A stretch of 64,000 nucleotides of DNA from CAHJXG01 sp964235485. GTDB lineage: Bacteria; Pseudomonadota; Alphaproteobacteria; Acetobacterales; Acetobacteraceae. The position numbers and the translations under genes were made by a program. Where the stretch lies: contig CAXSAZ010000008.1 of the NCBI GenBank assembly GCA_964235485.1, positions 62,001 through 126,000 of the forward strand, in the 5' to 3' direction. Below, one piece after another: positions 37,914 to 45,958 of this stretch (within the stretch, counting starts at the first letter, position 1; the number at the start of each line of letters is the position of its first letter). A model generated the notes under the pieces. The model saw nothing but the letters and a program-made list of their open reading frames with translations, was not told the DNA's origin and ran no database searches.

Positions 37914-40900
37914 CCGCCACCATCCACGGCGCGCCCGAGGGCTTTGATGCCCTCTTGCTCGCCCGGCGCCGGGCCGAGCACAAGGGGTCGGTCCTCCACG
38001 TCACCCGGGACGACAGCCGCATGGCCCGTCTGTCCGAGGCGCTCGCGTTCTTCGCGCCGGAGATCGAGGTGCTGCGCTTCCCTGCCTGGGACTGCCTGCC
38101 CTACGACCGCGTGTCGCCCAACCCCGAGATCGTGTCCGAACGCATCGCCACCCTGGCCCGCCTGCTGGAGCCGGCACCCGGCCCGCGCGTTGTGCTCACC
38201 ACCGTCAACGCCCTGGTGCAGCGCGTGCCGCCCCGCCCGGCGTTCGAGGGCGTCAGCCTGTCGCTGCGCGCCGGCGGCGCCGTCGATCCCGACGCGGTGA
38301 TCCGGTTCTTGGAAGCCAACGGCTACGGCCGCGCCGGCACGGTCATGGAGCCGGGCGAGTATGCCACACGCGGCGGCATCATCGACATCTACCCGGCCGG
38401 CGAGCCGGACCCGGTGCGGATCGACCTGTTCGGCGACACGATCGAGAGCCTGCGCCGCTTCGACCCCTCGACCCAGCGCAGCACGACCAAGATGCAGGCG
38501 CTGATACTGCGGCCCGTGTCCGAAGTGCCGCTCGACCCCGAAAGCGTGAGCCGCTTCCGCGAGGGCTGGCGCGAGTTGTTCGGGCCGAAGGCCGCGGACG
38601 ACCCGATGTACCAGGCGATCTCCGACGGCCGGCGCTACCCCGGCATGGAGCACTGGCTGCCGCTGTTCCACGGTGGCATGGATACGCTGCTGGACTACCT
38701 GCCCGATCCTTCCGTCAGCCTCGACAACCAATCGGAGGAGGTGCTGGAACGGCGGCTAGAAATGATTGCCGACCATGCGGAGGCGCGACAGGTGCCGGCC
38801 CGCGACGGCGAGGTGCCTTACCGTCCGTTGCCGCCGGGCCGGCTTTATGTGGACCGCGCCGGGTGGGATGCCATGCTGGCCCACGGGCCGGTCATGCTGT
38901 TCAGCCCCTACGGCCGGGCGGACGGCGCGGAGGGCATCGACGCCGGCGGACGGCCGGGCACCGTGTTCACCAAGGCGGGCGCCGCGACCGGGGAGAACGT
39001 CTTCCACCAACTGCGCGAGCAGGCCAAGACCTGGGCGGGGCAGAAGCGGCGCACGGCCGTCGCCGCCTGGACCCGCGGCTCGCGCGAGCGCCTGGCGCAC
39101 CTGCTGCGCGAGAACGGCTTCAAGGCCGAGCAGGCGGACACCTGGAAAGCCGTGCAGGCCCTGCCCACCGACACCACGGCCGTCGTCACCTTGGGGCTGG
39201 AACGCGGCTTCGTCGCCGGGCCGATCAGCGTGGTCAGCGAACAGGACTTGCTGGGCGAGCGCATCAGCCGTCCCCCGCGCCGCCGCAAGCGCGCCGACCA
39301 GTTCATCGCCGAGGCGACCGAGATCGCCGAGGGCGACCTGGTGGTGCATCAGGAATACGGCATCGGCCGCTATGACGGCCTGGAAACCCTGCGCGTCGGC
39401 CCGGCGCCGCACGACTGCCTGCGCCTGATCTACGACGGCAGCGAGAAGCTGTATTTGCCGGTTGAGAACATCGAGCTGCTGAGCCGCTTCGGCAGCGAAG
39501 GCGGCGGGGTGGCGCTCGACAAGCTCGGCGGCGCCGGGTGGCAGACCCGCAAGGCGCGCATGAAGCAGCGCATCCGCGACATGGCCGGCGAGCTGATCCG
39601 CACCGCCGCCGCCCGGCGCGTGCGGGAAGCCGTGAGCCTCGCGCCCGCGGAGGGAAGCTGGGACGAGTTCTGCGCCCGCTTCCCCTTCGCCGAAACGGAG
39701 GACCAAGCCCGCGCCATCAGCGACGTGCTGGAGGACATGGCCGCTGGCCGCCCGATGGACCGGCTGATCTGCGGCGACGTGGGCTTCGGCAAGACGGAGG
39801 TGGCGTTGCGCGCCGCTTTTGTCGCCGCGATGTCCGGCGCGCAGGTTGCCGTTGTCGTGCCGACCACGCTGCTGGCCCGGCAGCACCACCGGACGTTCAG
39901 CGCGCGCTTCGCCGGGCTGTCGGTGACGGTCGCCCAGTTGTCCCGCATGGTGACGGCCAAGGAGGCGGCGGAGGTCAAGCGCGGCCTCAAGGACGGCAGC
40001 GTCAACATCGTCGTCGGCACCCACGCCTTGCTCGCCAAGGGCATCGAGTTCGCCGACCTCGAATTGCTGATCGTCGATGAGGAGCAGCACTTCGGCGTGT
40101 CCCACAAGGAGAAGCTGAAGCAGCTCAAGGCCGACGTGCACGTGCTGACGCTGACCGCGACGCCGATCCCGCGCACGCTGCAACTGGCGCTTACGGGCGT
40201 GCGGGAGATGAGCCTGATCGCGACGCCGCCGGTGGACCGCTTGGCGGTCCGCACCTTCATCTCGCCGTTCGACAGCGTGGTGGTGCGGGAAGCGATTCAG
40301 CGCGAACGCTTCCGCGGCGGCCAGGTATTCTGCGTCGTGCCGCGGATCGAGGACATGGCGCGCATGGCCGAGCGCCTGCGCGAGATCGTGCCGGAGGCCC
40401 GCACGATCGAGGCGCACGGCCGTCTGGCGCCGACCGAACTGGAACGGGTAATGACCGAGTTCGGCGACGGCAAGTATGACGTGCTGCTGTCCACCAACAT
40501 CGTCGAGAGCGGTCTCGACATGCCGGCGGTCAACACGCTGATCATCCACCGGGCCGACATGTTCGGGCTGGGCCAGCTTTACCAGTTGCGCGGCCGGGTC
40601 GGGCGCGGCAAGCAGCGCGGCTACGCCTACCTCACTTGGCCGCAGAAGCACCGGCTGTCGGCGGCGGCGGAGAAGCGGCTGGACGTGATGCAGACGCTGG
40701 ACAACCTGGGCGCCGGCTTCACCCTGGCGTCGCACGACCTGGACATCCGCGGCGCCGGCAACCTGCTGGGGGACGAGCAGTCCGGCCACATTCGCGAGGT
40801 CGGCATCGAGCTGTATCAGCAGATGCTGGAGGACGCGGTGGCCGAGATGCGGGCCGAGCGGGGGCGCAAGCGGACGGAGGACCGCGACTGGACGCCGAAC

Positions 40901-41350
40901 ATCCAGCTTGGCCTGCCGGTGCTGATCCCCGAGGACTACGTGCGCGACCTGCCGGTGCGCCTCGGCCTTTACCGGCGCATCGGCGCGCTGGCGTCGGACG
41001 CGGAAACGCAGGCGATGGCGGCCGAGCTGGTGGACCGTTTCGGCCCGCTGCCGCCGGAGGTCGATAATCTCTTGCAGGTAGTGACGCTGAAGCGGCTATG
41101 CCGGGAAGCGGGGGTGGAGAAGGTGGAAGCCGGGCCGAAGGGAATGGTGATCGGCTTCCGCGGCAATGCGTTCCGCAACCCGGCGGGGCTGATCGCCTGG
41201 CTGAACACCCGCAAGGGCACGATCCGCCTGCGCCCGGACCACAAGCTCTCGGTGGTGAAGGAGATGGGCGTGGCGGAGCGCATGAGCCTGGGGCGCGACG
41301 TGCTGGCGAACCTCAACCGGCTTGCGGCGCAGGCCGCGCAGGCGGCGTAG
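37910..41350 (+). CDS. mfd: transcription-repair coupling factor Mfd
   Basis: 1146 residues from ATG 37910, overlapping the sdhE stop. Displaces stalled RNA polymerase and recruits UvrA. UvrB-like N-terminal domain (FPAWDCLPYDRVSPNPEIVSER; YATRGGIIDIYPAG), RNA-polymerase-interacting domain (GDLVVHQEYGIGRYDGLETL) and RecG-like helicase motifs: LICGDVGFGKTEVALRAAF, IVDEEQHFGVSHKE, TLTATPIPRTLQLALTGVR and QLRGRVGRGKQRGYAYL. The TRCF C-terminal domain ends it. Full length, no defects. Confidence 0.95.
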   Translation: MTATIHGAPEGFDALLLARRRAEHKGSVLHVTRDDSRMARLSEALAFFAPEIEVLRFPAWDCLPYDRVSPNPEIVSERIATLARLLEPAPGPRVVLTTVNALVQRVPPRPAFEGVSLSLRAGGAVDPDAVIRFLEANGYGRAGTVMEPGEYATRGGIIDIYPAGEPDPVRIDLFGDTIESLRRFDPSTQRSTTKMQALILRPVSEVPLDPESVSRFREGWRELFGPKAADDPMYQAISDGRRYPGMEHWLPLFHGGMDTLLDYLPDPSVSLDNQSEEVLERRLEMIADHAEARQVPARDGEVPYRPLPPGRLYVDRAGWDAMLAHGPVMLFSPYGRADGAEGIDAGGRPGTVFTKAGAATGENVFHQLREQAKTWAGQKRRTAVAAWTRGSRERLAHLLRENGFKAEQADTWKAVQALPTDTTAVVTLGLERGFVAGPISVVSEQDLLGERISRPPRRRKRADQFIAEATEIAEGDLVVHQEYGIGRYDGLETLRVGPAPHDCLRLIYDGSEKLYLPVENIELLSRFGSEGGGVALDKLGGAGWQTRKARMKQRIRDMAGELIRTAAARRVREAVSLAPAEGSWDEFCARFPFAETEDQARAISDVLEDMAAGRPMDRLICGDVGFGKTEVALRAAFVAAMSGAQVAVVVPTTLLARQHHRTFSARFAGLSVTVAQLSRMVTAKEAAEVKRGLKDGSVNIVVGTHALLAKGIEFADLELLIVDEEQHFGVSHKEKLKQLKADVHVLTLTATPIPRTLQLALTGVREMSLIATPPVDRLAVRTFISPFDSVVVREAIQRERFRGGQVFCVVPRIEDMARMAERLREIVPEARTIEAHGRLAPTELERVMTEFGDGKYDVLLSTNIVESGLDMPAVNTLIIHRADMFGLGQLYQLRGRVGRGKQRGYAYLTWPQKHRLSAAAEKRLDVMQTLDNLGAGFTLASHDLDIRGAGNLLGDEQSGHIREVGIELYQQMLEDAVAEMRAERGRKRTEDRDWTPNIQLGLPVLIPEDYVRDLPVRLGLYRRIGALASDAETQAMAAELVDRFGPLPPEVDNLLQVVTLKRLCREAGVEKVEAGPKGMVIGFRGNAFRNPAGLIAWLNTRKGTIRLRPDHKLSVVKEMGVAERMSLGRDVLANLNRLAAQAAQAA

Positions 41351-41352
41351 GC

Positions 41353-42861
41353 TTAGCGGTTCCTTGGGCCTTGAGCCGGCGGCCGGCCTGTCATCGCCGA
41401 CAGGTCGGTGCCGTTCACTGAAAACTTGTTGTTGCGATAAGCGATGTTCCAGACCAGATTGCCCCCGACTGTTTGGCCATAGCCTTTAGCGAGTATGACA
41501 AGCGGCAACAGGTGTGCGCACTCGGGAGTGGCATCCAAGCGGGCGATCAGTTCGTCAAGGTTGGCTGCGGTGATTTGCGCCTGGCCGGCCAGATCGCCGG
41601 GCGAGGTGGTCGTCAACATTCCGGTGCCGGTGAGGCTTGCGCCACCAAGATCGACCGCGAAGCTTTCCAACCCGACGCTTACGCCGGCTCGCCGCAGCAA
41701 CATCGCCAAGTTGGGTGGGCGGGCGCCGTTGCCCGCCTCGCCTACGGCGCCGAGCCAATGCAGAACCTCGTCGGTAGGAAGGCTCGTCAGCACAGGGTGG
41801 AGCGCGACCCTTCGCGGCAGCAAATTCGCAATCGCACCAAGCCCAGGCTCGGACACAACGAGGCCGTCAAGACTCAACTCCATCTGGGCCTGCAGCAACC
41901 CGCCGTCCGACTTGGCCTGTAGGCCGATACGGACTTGGCTTGCGGCGCCGCTGCTGTTCCCGAGGCGCAGGGTGACGCCATCAAGCGTCTCGTTCACGGT
42001 GAACTCGGACGCCAAGCCCTGCAGTGATTGCAGGATGACGTGCATCAGTTGCGGATCGGCCAGCAGGGGCGCCGCCGGGGCTTTGCTGTCCGGGCCGGGC
42101 GATCCCGCCAGGGCGCCGTTGGCGAGACGCACAATTGCAGGAATCATCATGGCCGCGCGATCCCGGGACAAGGCGGTGATCCCGCCTATCATCCGTGTCT
42201 GCTGAGCCGCGAATTCCATCGATGGGGCGTCTTGGGACAGGGTCGTAAGGGCCATGCCCTCCGAGGTGCTATCTATCGCAAGGTCCACGCGGTTGGGGCC
42301 GGACGGGCGAAGCGTATAGGTGCCGGACGACCGCTCGGTTTTGCTGAGCTGATCGGTCAACGCGCTCTGCGCCCGGATCTGCACGTCCCGGGAATTGGTT
42401 GCCAGTGTGGAAGGCGTGGCGAAGCTTGGGTCATACGTGCCCTGGCTGTGTCCGCTGCCCGAGGTGATCGTGTACTCGACGGGGATGGTAGGATTCGGCG
42501 TTTTCCCATGCCCTGCCGGGACTGGCATGTTCAGCGTGAAACGGGAAGGCGAGGGGAGATAGGGACCCTCGAATGTCCAGCGCCCGTCCTCAACCGGCCG
42601 GGCAGACGCGAAGAGCATCACCGGGCTGGGCTGACCGGCGGGAGGCGTCCCGAGCGGAAGCTCGATGCGATAGTGATCGCCCTCTGGCCTGACCTGCACC
42701 GTGGGGCTGATGTCTGGTCCCAGCACGCCCTGCAGCCAGCCCTGCAAACGCCCCTGCAGCACATCGGCTTGAGGCGGAGCGATGTCGGTCGCCCCGGCGG
42801 GCGTCACGGCAACCGTGGACAGGACCGCGGCCAGGAGCGAGGCGGGAACCGTGGAGTGCAT
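41353..42861 (-). CDS. putative periplasmic protein, DUF2125-like
   Basis: 502 residues from ATG 42861 with GAGG six bases upstream. A signal peptide (MHSTVPASLLAAVLSTVAVT, cleavage after PAGA) sends it to the periplasm. The body is beta-rich with LDGVTLRLGNSSGAASQVRI and a C-terminal block LGGASLTGTGMLTTTSPGDLAGQAQIT followed by LDELIARLD, which resembles DUF2125-type proteins of alphaproteobacteria. Function unknown; no catalytic motif visible. It converges with mfd, the two stops being 2 bp apart. Confidence 0.65.
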   Translation of the reverse strand: MHSTVPASLLAAVLSTVAVTPAGATDIAPPQADVLQGRLQGWLQGVLGPDISPTVQVRPEGDHYRIELPLGTPPAGQPSPVMLFASARPVEDGRWTFEGPYLPSPSRFTLNMPVPAGHGKTPNPTIPVEYTITSGSGHSQGTYDPSFATPSTLATNSRDVQIRAQSALTDQLSKTERSSGTYTLRPSGPNRVDLAIDSTSEGMALTTLSQDAPSMEFAAQQTRMIGGITALSRDRAAMMIPAIVRLANGALAGSPGPDSKAPAAPLLADPQLMHVILQSLQGLASEFTVNETLDGVTLRLGNSSGAASQVRIGLQAKSDGGLLQAQMELSLDGLVVSEPGLGAIANLLPRRVALHPVLTSLPTDEVLHWLGAVGEAGNGARPPNLAMLLRRAGVSVGLESFAVDLGGASLTGTGMLTTTSPGDLAGQAQITAANLDELIARLDATPECAHLLPLVILAKGYGQTVGGNLVWNIAYRNNKFSVNGTDLSAMTGRPPAQGPRNR

Positions 42862-42958
42862 GGCAGACCTCAAGGGGCGGGCAGCCGCCGCGTTGCGCGC
42901 ATCCTACCTGATTATTGCTGCAAAATCATTCATATTGGTACGGATGCCGCGCCGGCGC

Positions 42959-43627
42959 TCAGAACTCGGCCATGTCGATGGCGGCGATGTCCAGCAGGCG
43001 CTCGATCACCTCCGGCTCCTGCGCGCCGGCAATCGCATGGCGCCCGGCGACCACGAAGCACGGCACGCCGTTGATCCCCAAGCGGTGCGCCCGCAGGTTG
43101 TCGGCGTGCACGGCATCCACTTCGTGGTCTCCGTGCAGGAACGAAAGCACCTCGGCCGGATCAAGGCCGCAGGACAGGCCCACGGCGCGCAGCACGCCGA
43201 GGTCGCCGATGTCGTGGCCGTCCGTGAAGTGCGCGGCGAACAGCGCCTCCACCACCTCCCGGCCCCGGTTGTAGCGGGACGCGAACCGCACCAGGCGGTG
43301 GGCATCGACGCTGCTCGGGGTGCGGCGGATGCGGTCGAAGCGGAACGCGACGCCCTCCGTGCTGCCGATCTCGGTGATCGTGCCGTATAAGCGCCGGGCA
43401 CGGTCCTCGCCGCCGAACTTGCGGATCACGTAGTCGGTCCGCGACATCCCGGACCGCGGCATGTCGGGGTTGAGCAGGAACGGCCGCCACGCCAGCTCGA
43501 AGATCAGGTCAGGCCGCCGCCGCATCGTCCGGAACAGCCGGCGGACGCCCAGGTAGCACCAGGGACACACGAGGTCGTGCACGACCTCGATCTGCAAGCG
43601 TGCCTTGGCGGGGGCGAGGATGTTCAC
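42959..43627 (-). CDS. DsbA family oxidoreductase (FrnE-like)
   Basis: 222 residues. A cytosolic thioredoxin-fold protein with EVVHDLVCPWCYLGVRR, redox pair Cys21-Cys24 in CPWC, and the cis-Pro loop LGINGVPCFVV near 185. Lacks a signal peptide, so it is an FrnE/2-hydroxychromene isomerase-like DsbA relative rather than a periplasmic DsbA. Likely a disulfide reductase or isomerase. Stands alone with 222 bp to the divergent GAF-PDZ gene. Confidence 0.88.
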   Translation of the reverse strand: MNILAPAKARLQIEVVHDLVCPWCYLGVRRLFRTMRRRPDLIFELAWRPFLLNPDMPRSGMSRTDYVIRKFGGEDRARRLYGTITEIGSTEGVAFRFDRIRRTPSSVDAHRLVRFASRYNRGREVVEALFAAHFTDGHDIGDLGVLRAVGLSCGLDPAEVLSFLHGDHEVDAVHADNLRAHRLGINGVPCFVVAGRHAIAGAQEPEVIERLLDIAAIDMAEF

Positions 43628-43851
43628 CGTTCCAACCTAAGGCTGCGTATGGCGGGCGTCATCCCTTTTTCCGATGCGCGCGGCCCGGGCGGGATGATGT
43701 CCTGACGCAAACGCAAGCAAACGCTGGCGTAACCGGGCCAAACTGATTAGCATTCTGCCATCGGTTTAGATATGAAAACGCAACATGATGCGGGCTGGCA
43801 CAAGCTCAGGGCGGACCCCAAACAGATCGCGACGGCTTCGGGGGTGGCGCC

Positions 43852-44760
43852 ATGCCCGGCATTGACCGTCCGCCGGCGCTCCGCGTGGTGATGGAGTCCG
43901 CGCGGATCGCGGCGCTGCAGTCGTACTCGCTGGCCGAGTCGCCGGCCGGGGAGCCGTTCAGCACCTTGGTGCGCATGGCGGCCCACCTGGCACAGGCGCC
44001 GGTCGCGATGATCTCGCTGATCGGCCGCGACCACCAATTGGTCAAAGCCGCCTTCGGCACCGACATCCAGCAGATGCCGCGCTCGCTGGCGTTCTGCAAC
44101 CATGCCATCGCCGATCCGTCCCACGCCATGGTGGTCCCGGACACGCTGGAAGACGGGCGTTTCCAGAGCCACCCGCACGTCCTGGCGCCGCCGCACATCC
44201 GGTTCTATGCCGGGGTCTGCCTGGTCGATGACGACGGCTACGCCCTGGGCACGCTGTGCGTCATGGATCACAAGCCGTCCCGCATCGAGGACGCGACGCT
44301 TGCGGTCTTGCACACCATGGCCAAGGAGGCGATGAACGCCCTGGCGCTGCAGCGGGCCGAGCAGGCCGGGTGGGACGGGCCGCCCGCGCCCCATTGGCCC
44401 AACCGGCCGTCGCCGAACAGCATCACCCCGCCGCCACCCTCCACGCCGGCGTCCCAGGTCTGGCTCGGCGTCCGGACCGAGCACAAGACCGTGCCCGGCA
44501 CCGTCCAGGAAGGCCGCGTGCTCAAAAGCGTCGCCGCCCACAGCCCGGCCGAACGCGCCAAGCTCCTGGTGGGCGACATCATCCTGTCGATTGACGGGCG
44601 CCCCACCAAGCGCCGGCACGACATCACGGCGGCGGTCTCCGCCCGGGCGCTCGGCGAGGTCATGCGCCTGCAGGTCTGGCGCAACGGCACCCTGTTCGAG
44701 TGCGGACTGCGTTTGGAGGCGATCCCGGAAGCCCGGGTCCTGCAGCGCCAGCTCTGGTAA
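43852..44760 (+). CDS. GAF-PDZ two-domain protein
   Basis: 302 residues. GAF sensor domain at about 20-170 (FSTLVRMAAHLAQAPVAMISLIGRDHQLVK; RSLAFCNHAIADP; FYAGVCLVDDDGYALGTLCVMD), a Pro-rich linker (about 175-202), then a PDZ domain (VWLGVRTEHKTVPGTVQEGRVL; PAERAKLLVGDIILSIDGRPTKRRHDI). The GAF part resembles those ahead of GGDEF or histidine kinase domains, but no output domain follows; a PDZ replaces it. It may bind a small ligand and regulate a partner's C-terminus. No transmembrane segment or signal peptide. GGGGGTGGCGCC lies just upstream of the ATG. Confidence 0.8.
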   Translation: MPGIDRPPALRVVMESARIAALQSYSLAESPAGEPFSTLVRMAAHLAQAPVAMISLIGRDHQLVKAAFGTDIQQMPRSLAFCNHAIADPSHAMVVPDTLEDGRFQSHPHVLAPPHIRFYAGVCLVDDDGYALGTLCVMDHKPSRIEDATLAVLHTMAKEAMNALALQRAEQAGWDGPPAPHWPNRPSPNSITPPPPSTPASQVWLGVRTEHKTVPGTVQEGRVLKSVAAHSPAERAKLLVGDIILSIDGRPTKRRHDITAAVSARALGEVMRLQVWRNGTLFECGLRLEAIPEARVLQRQLW

Positions 44761-44764
44761 GGCG

Positions 44765-44788
44765 GCCGGCCCGCGGTCCGGGGGCCGG
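44765..44788 (+). terminator. GC-rich hairpin after the GAF-PDZ gene
   Basis: GCCGGCCC and GGGCCGGC with an 8-base loop, a few bases after the stop codon. Stable but without a T-run. Confidence 0.5.
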
Positions 44789-44822
44789 CGGGGGTTGACC
44801 GGATGAGCCGCATCTGGTTCTG

Positions 44823-44845
44823 CCATGGGTCAGCGTGACCCATGG
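44823..44845. promoter_or_regulatory. 10-bp palindrome just before the lipoprotein gene
   Basis: CCATGGGTCA and TGACCCATGG are exact inverse repeats with GCG between. The palindrome ends next to the GGAG of the chosen ribosome-binding site and contains an alternative in-frame ATG at 44825. It may be an operator or a hairpin that hides the ribosome-binding site. Confidence 0.4.
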
Positions 44846-44851
44846 AGTGAC

Positions 44852-45376
44852 ATGCAACGATTCCCGCGACATCGCAGGTGTTCCTTCGTCATGGCGACAG
44901 GCCTGCTGTTGTCGGGATGCGGCCCGCTGCTGACCGAGGGCACGGCGGACCTCGCGGGCATCACCGGCGCGGCAGCCGCGGCGGCCGTCACCAACTCCGC
45001 AGCCGGCGCGGCGGCCATCGGGCTTGGAGTGCGCTCCATCGCCGGCGAAGGGGTGAGATACGCGGAGCGCCGCGTCCATCGCACCGAGCAGGACGCCATC
45101 GCCCAAGCAGCCGGGCCGCTTGAGCCTGGCATGGTGCAAGCTTGGTCCGTCCGCCATACCGTGCCTATCGAGGACAACGAGACGGGCCAGGTCGTCGTCA
45201 GCCGTGCGTTCGGCGCGGGCACGTTCCACTGCAAGGACATCGTGTTCAGCGTGGACACCACCACGCGCCAAGGATTGCAGCGCGCGTTCTACACGGCATC
45301 CATCTGCCGGGACGGCGAAACCTGGCGCTGGGCGTCTGCCGAGCCGTCAACGGACCGCTGGGGCGGGCTGCAATGA
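44852..45376 (+). CDS. small lipoprotein, paralogue A
   Basis: 174 residues from ATG 44852, chosen over ATG 44825 because GGAG lies just upstream and the shorter protein has a normal signal sequence. MATGLLLSGC is a lipobox with Cys23. Then a Gly/Ala hydrophobic stretch (ITGAAAAAAVTNSAAGAAAIGLGV), and a soluble part with EQDAIAQAAGPL and VFSVDTTTRQGLQRAFYTASICRD ending WRWASAEPSTDRWGGLQ. The next gene is a diverged copy. Function unknown; no known family recognised. Its stop overlaps the next ATG. Confidence 0.7.
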   Translation: MQRFPRHRRCSFVMATGLLLSGCGPLLTEGTADLAGITGAAAAAAVTNSAAGAAAIGLGVRSIAGEGVRYAERRVHRTEQDAIAQAAGPLEPGMVQAWSVRHTVPIEDNETGQVVVSRAFGAGTFHCKDIVFSVDTTTRQGLQRAFYTASICRDGETWRWASAEPSTDRWGGLQ

Positions 45377-45855
45377 CGCGCCGGCTGTTGCCGATGCTGG
45401 GGGCGGCGATGCTGGGCGGATGCGCGGCGGTGTCGGACGTGGCCGGCCTCGCCGCGGGCGGCGGAGCCGGGGCCGCCACAGCAAACCCGGCGGTTGGCAT
45501 CGCCGTGGGCGTCGGCGTCCGCGCCGGCGTGGAGGAGGTGCGCCAATACGTCGTCCGCCGCCGGCAACAGGGCGAGCAGGACGCCATTGCCGACGCCGCC
45601 GGGGAGGCTCCGCTCGGCGAGCCCAGGCCTTGGCAAATCCGCCATGCCATCCCCATCGGCAACGCGCGGGGCGAACTGGCCGTGGTGCGCGAGTACACGA
45701 CGCCGCTCACCACTTGCCGGGAGGTCGTGTTCAGCGTGGAGGACGGCGACCGCCCGTCCCTGTTCACCACGTCGCTGTGCCGACAGGCCACGCGCTGGAA
45801 ATGGGCTGCGGCGGAGCCGGCGGTTGCCCGGTGGGGCTTCCTGCAAGCGGATTAA
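45373..45855 (+). CDS. small lipoprotein, paralogue B
   Basis: 160 residues, start overlapping the previous stop (ATGA). Lipobox MLGGC with Cys17, a glycine-rich hydrophobic stretch, EQDAIADAAGEAPLG, then IRHAIPIGNARGELAVVREYTT, CREVVFSVEDGDRPSLFTTSLCRQ and WKWAAAEPAVARWGFLQ. The EQDAIA, RH(T/A)xPI, VFSV and RWGxLQ positions line up with paralogue A, showing tandem duplication. Two conserved Cys may form a disulfide in the periplasm. Function unknown. A nested palindrome right after the stop may be the terminator. Confidence 0.7.
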   Translation: MTRRLLPMLGAAMLGGCAAVSDVAGLAAGGGAGAATANPAVGIAVGVGVRAGVEEVRQYVVRRRQQGEQDAIADAAGEAPLGEPRPWQIRHAIPIGNARGELAVVREYTTPLTTCREVVFSVEDGDRPSLFTTSLCRQATRWKWAAAEPAVARWGFLQAD

Positions 45856-45901
45856 GCATCATTCTGCGGAGCGTGTACACGCGCAGCAGATAGAATGATG
45901 C
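45856..45901 (+). terminator. nested inverted repeat after the lipoprotein pair
   Basis: Outer arms GCATCATTCT (45856-45865) and AGAATGATGC (45892-45901) enclose a perfect 12-base palindrome GCGTGTACACGC (45871-45882). It starts directly after the stop codon. Confidence 0.5.
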
Positions 45902-45914
45902 GTCTCCAATGACT

Positions 45915-45958
45915 CCTAAGCAGGCATTCGTAGCGCAAGCTACGAATGCCTGCTTAGG
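45915..45958. terminator. perfect 20-bp hairpin with GCAA loop
   Basis: Arms of exactly 20 bp, 45915-45934 and 45939-45958 (CCTAAGCAGGCATTCGTAGC and its reverse complement), with tetraloop GCAA. The right arm overlaps the stop codon of the ABC transporter gene. It lies between the 3' ends of convergent genes; a strong transcription barrier for both is likely. Confidence 0.75.

Noticed and set aside
38756..40789. 677-codon open frame antisense to mfd
   Set aside because: GC-skewed shadow of a conserved gene; no motifs.
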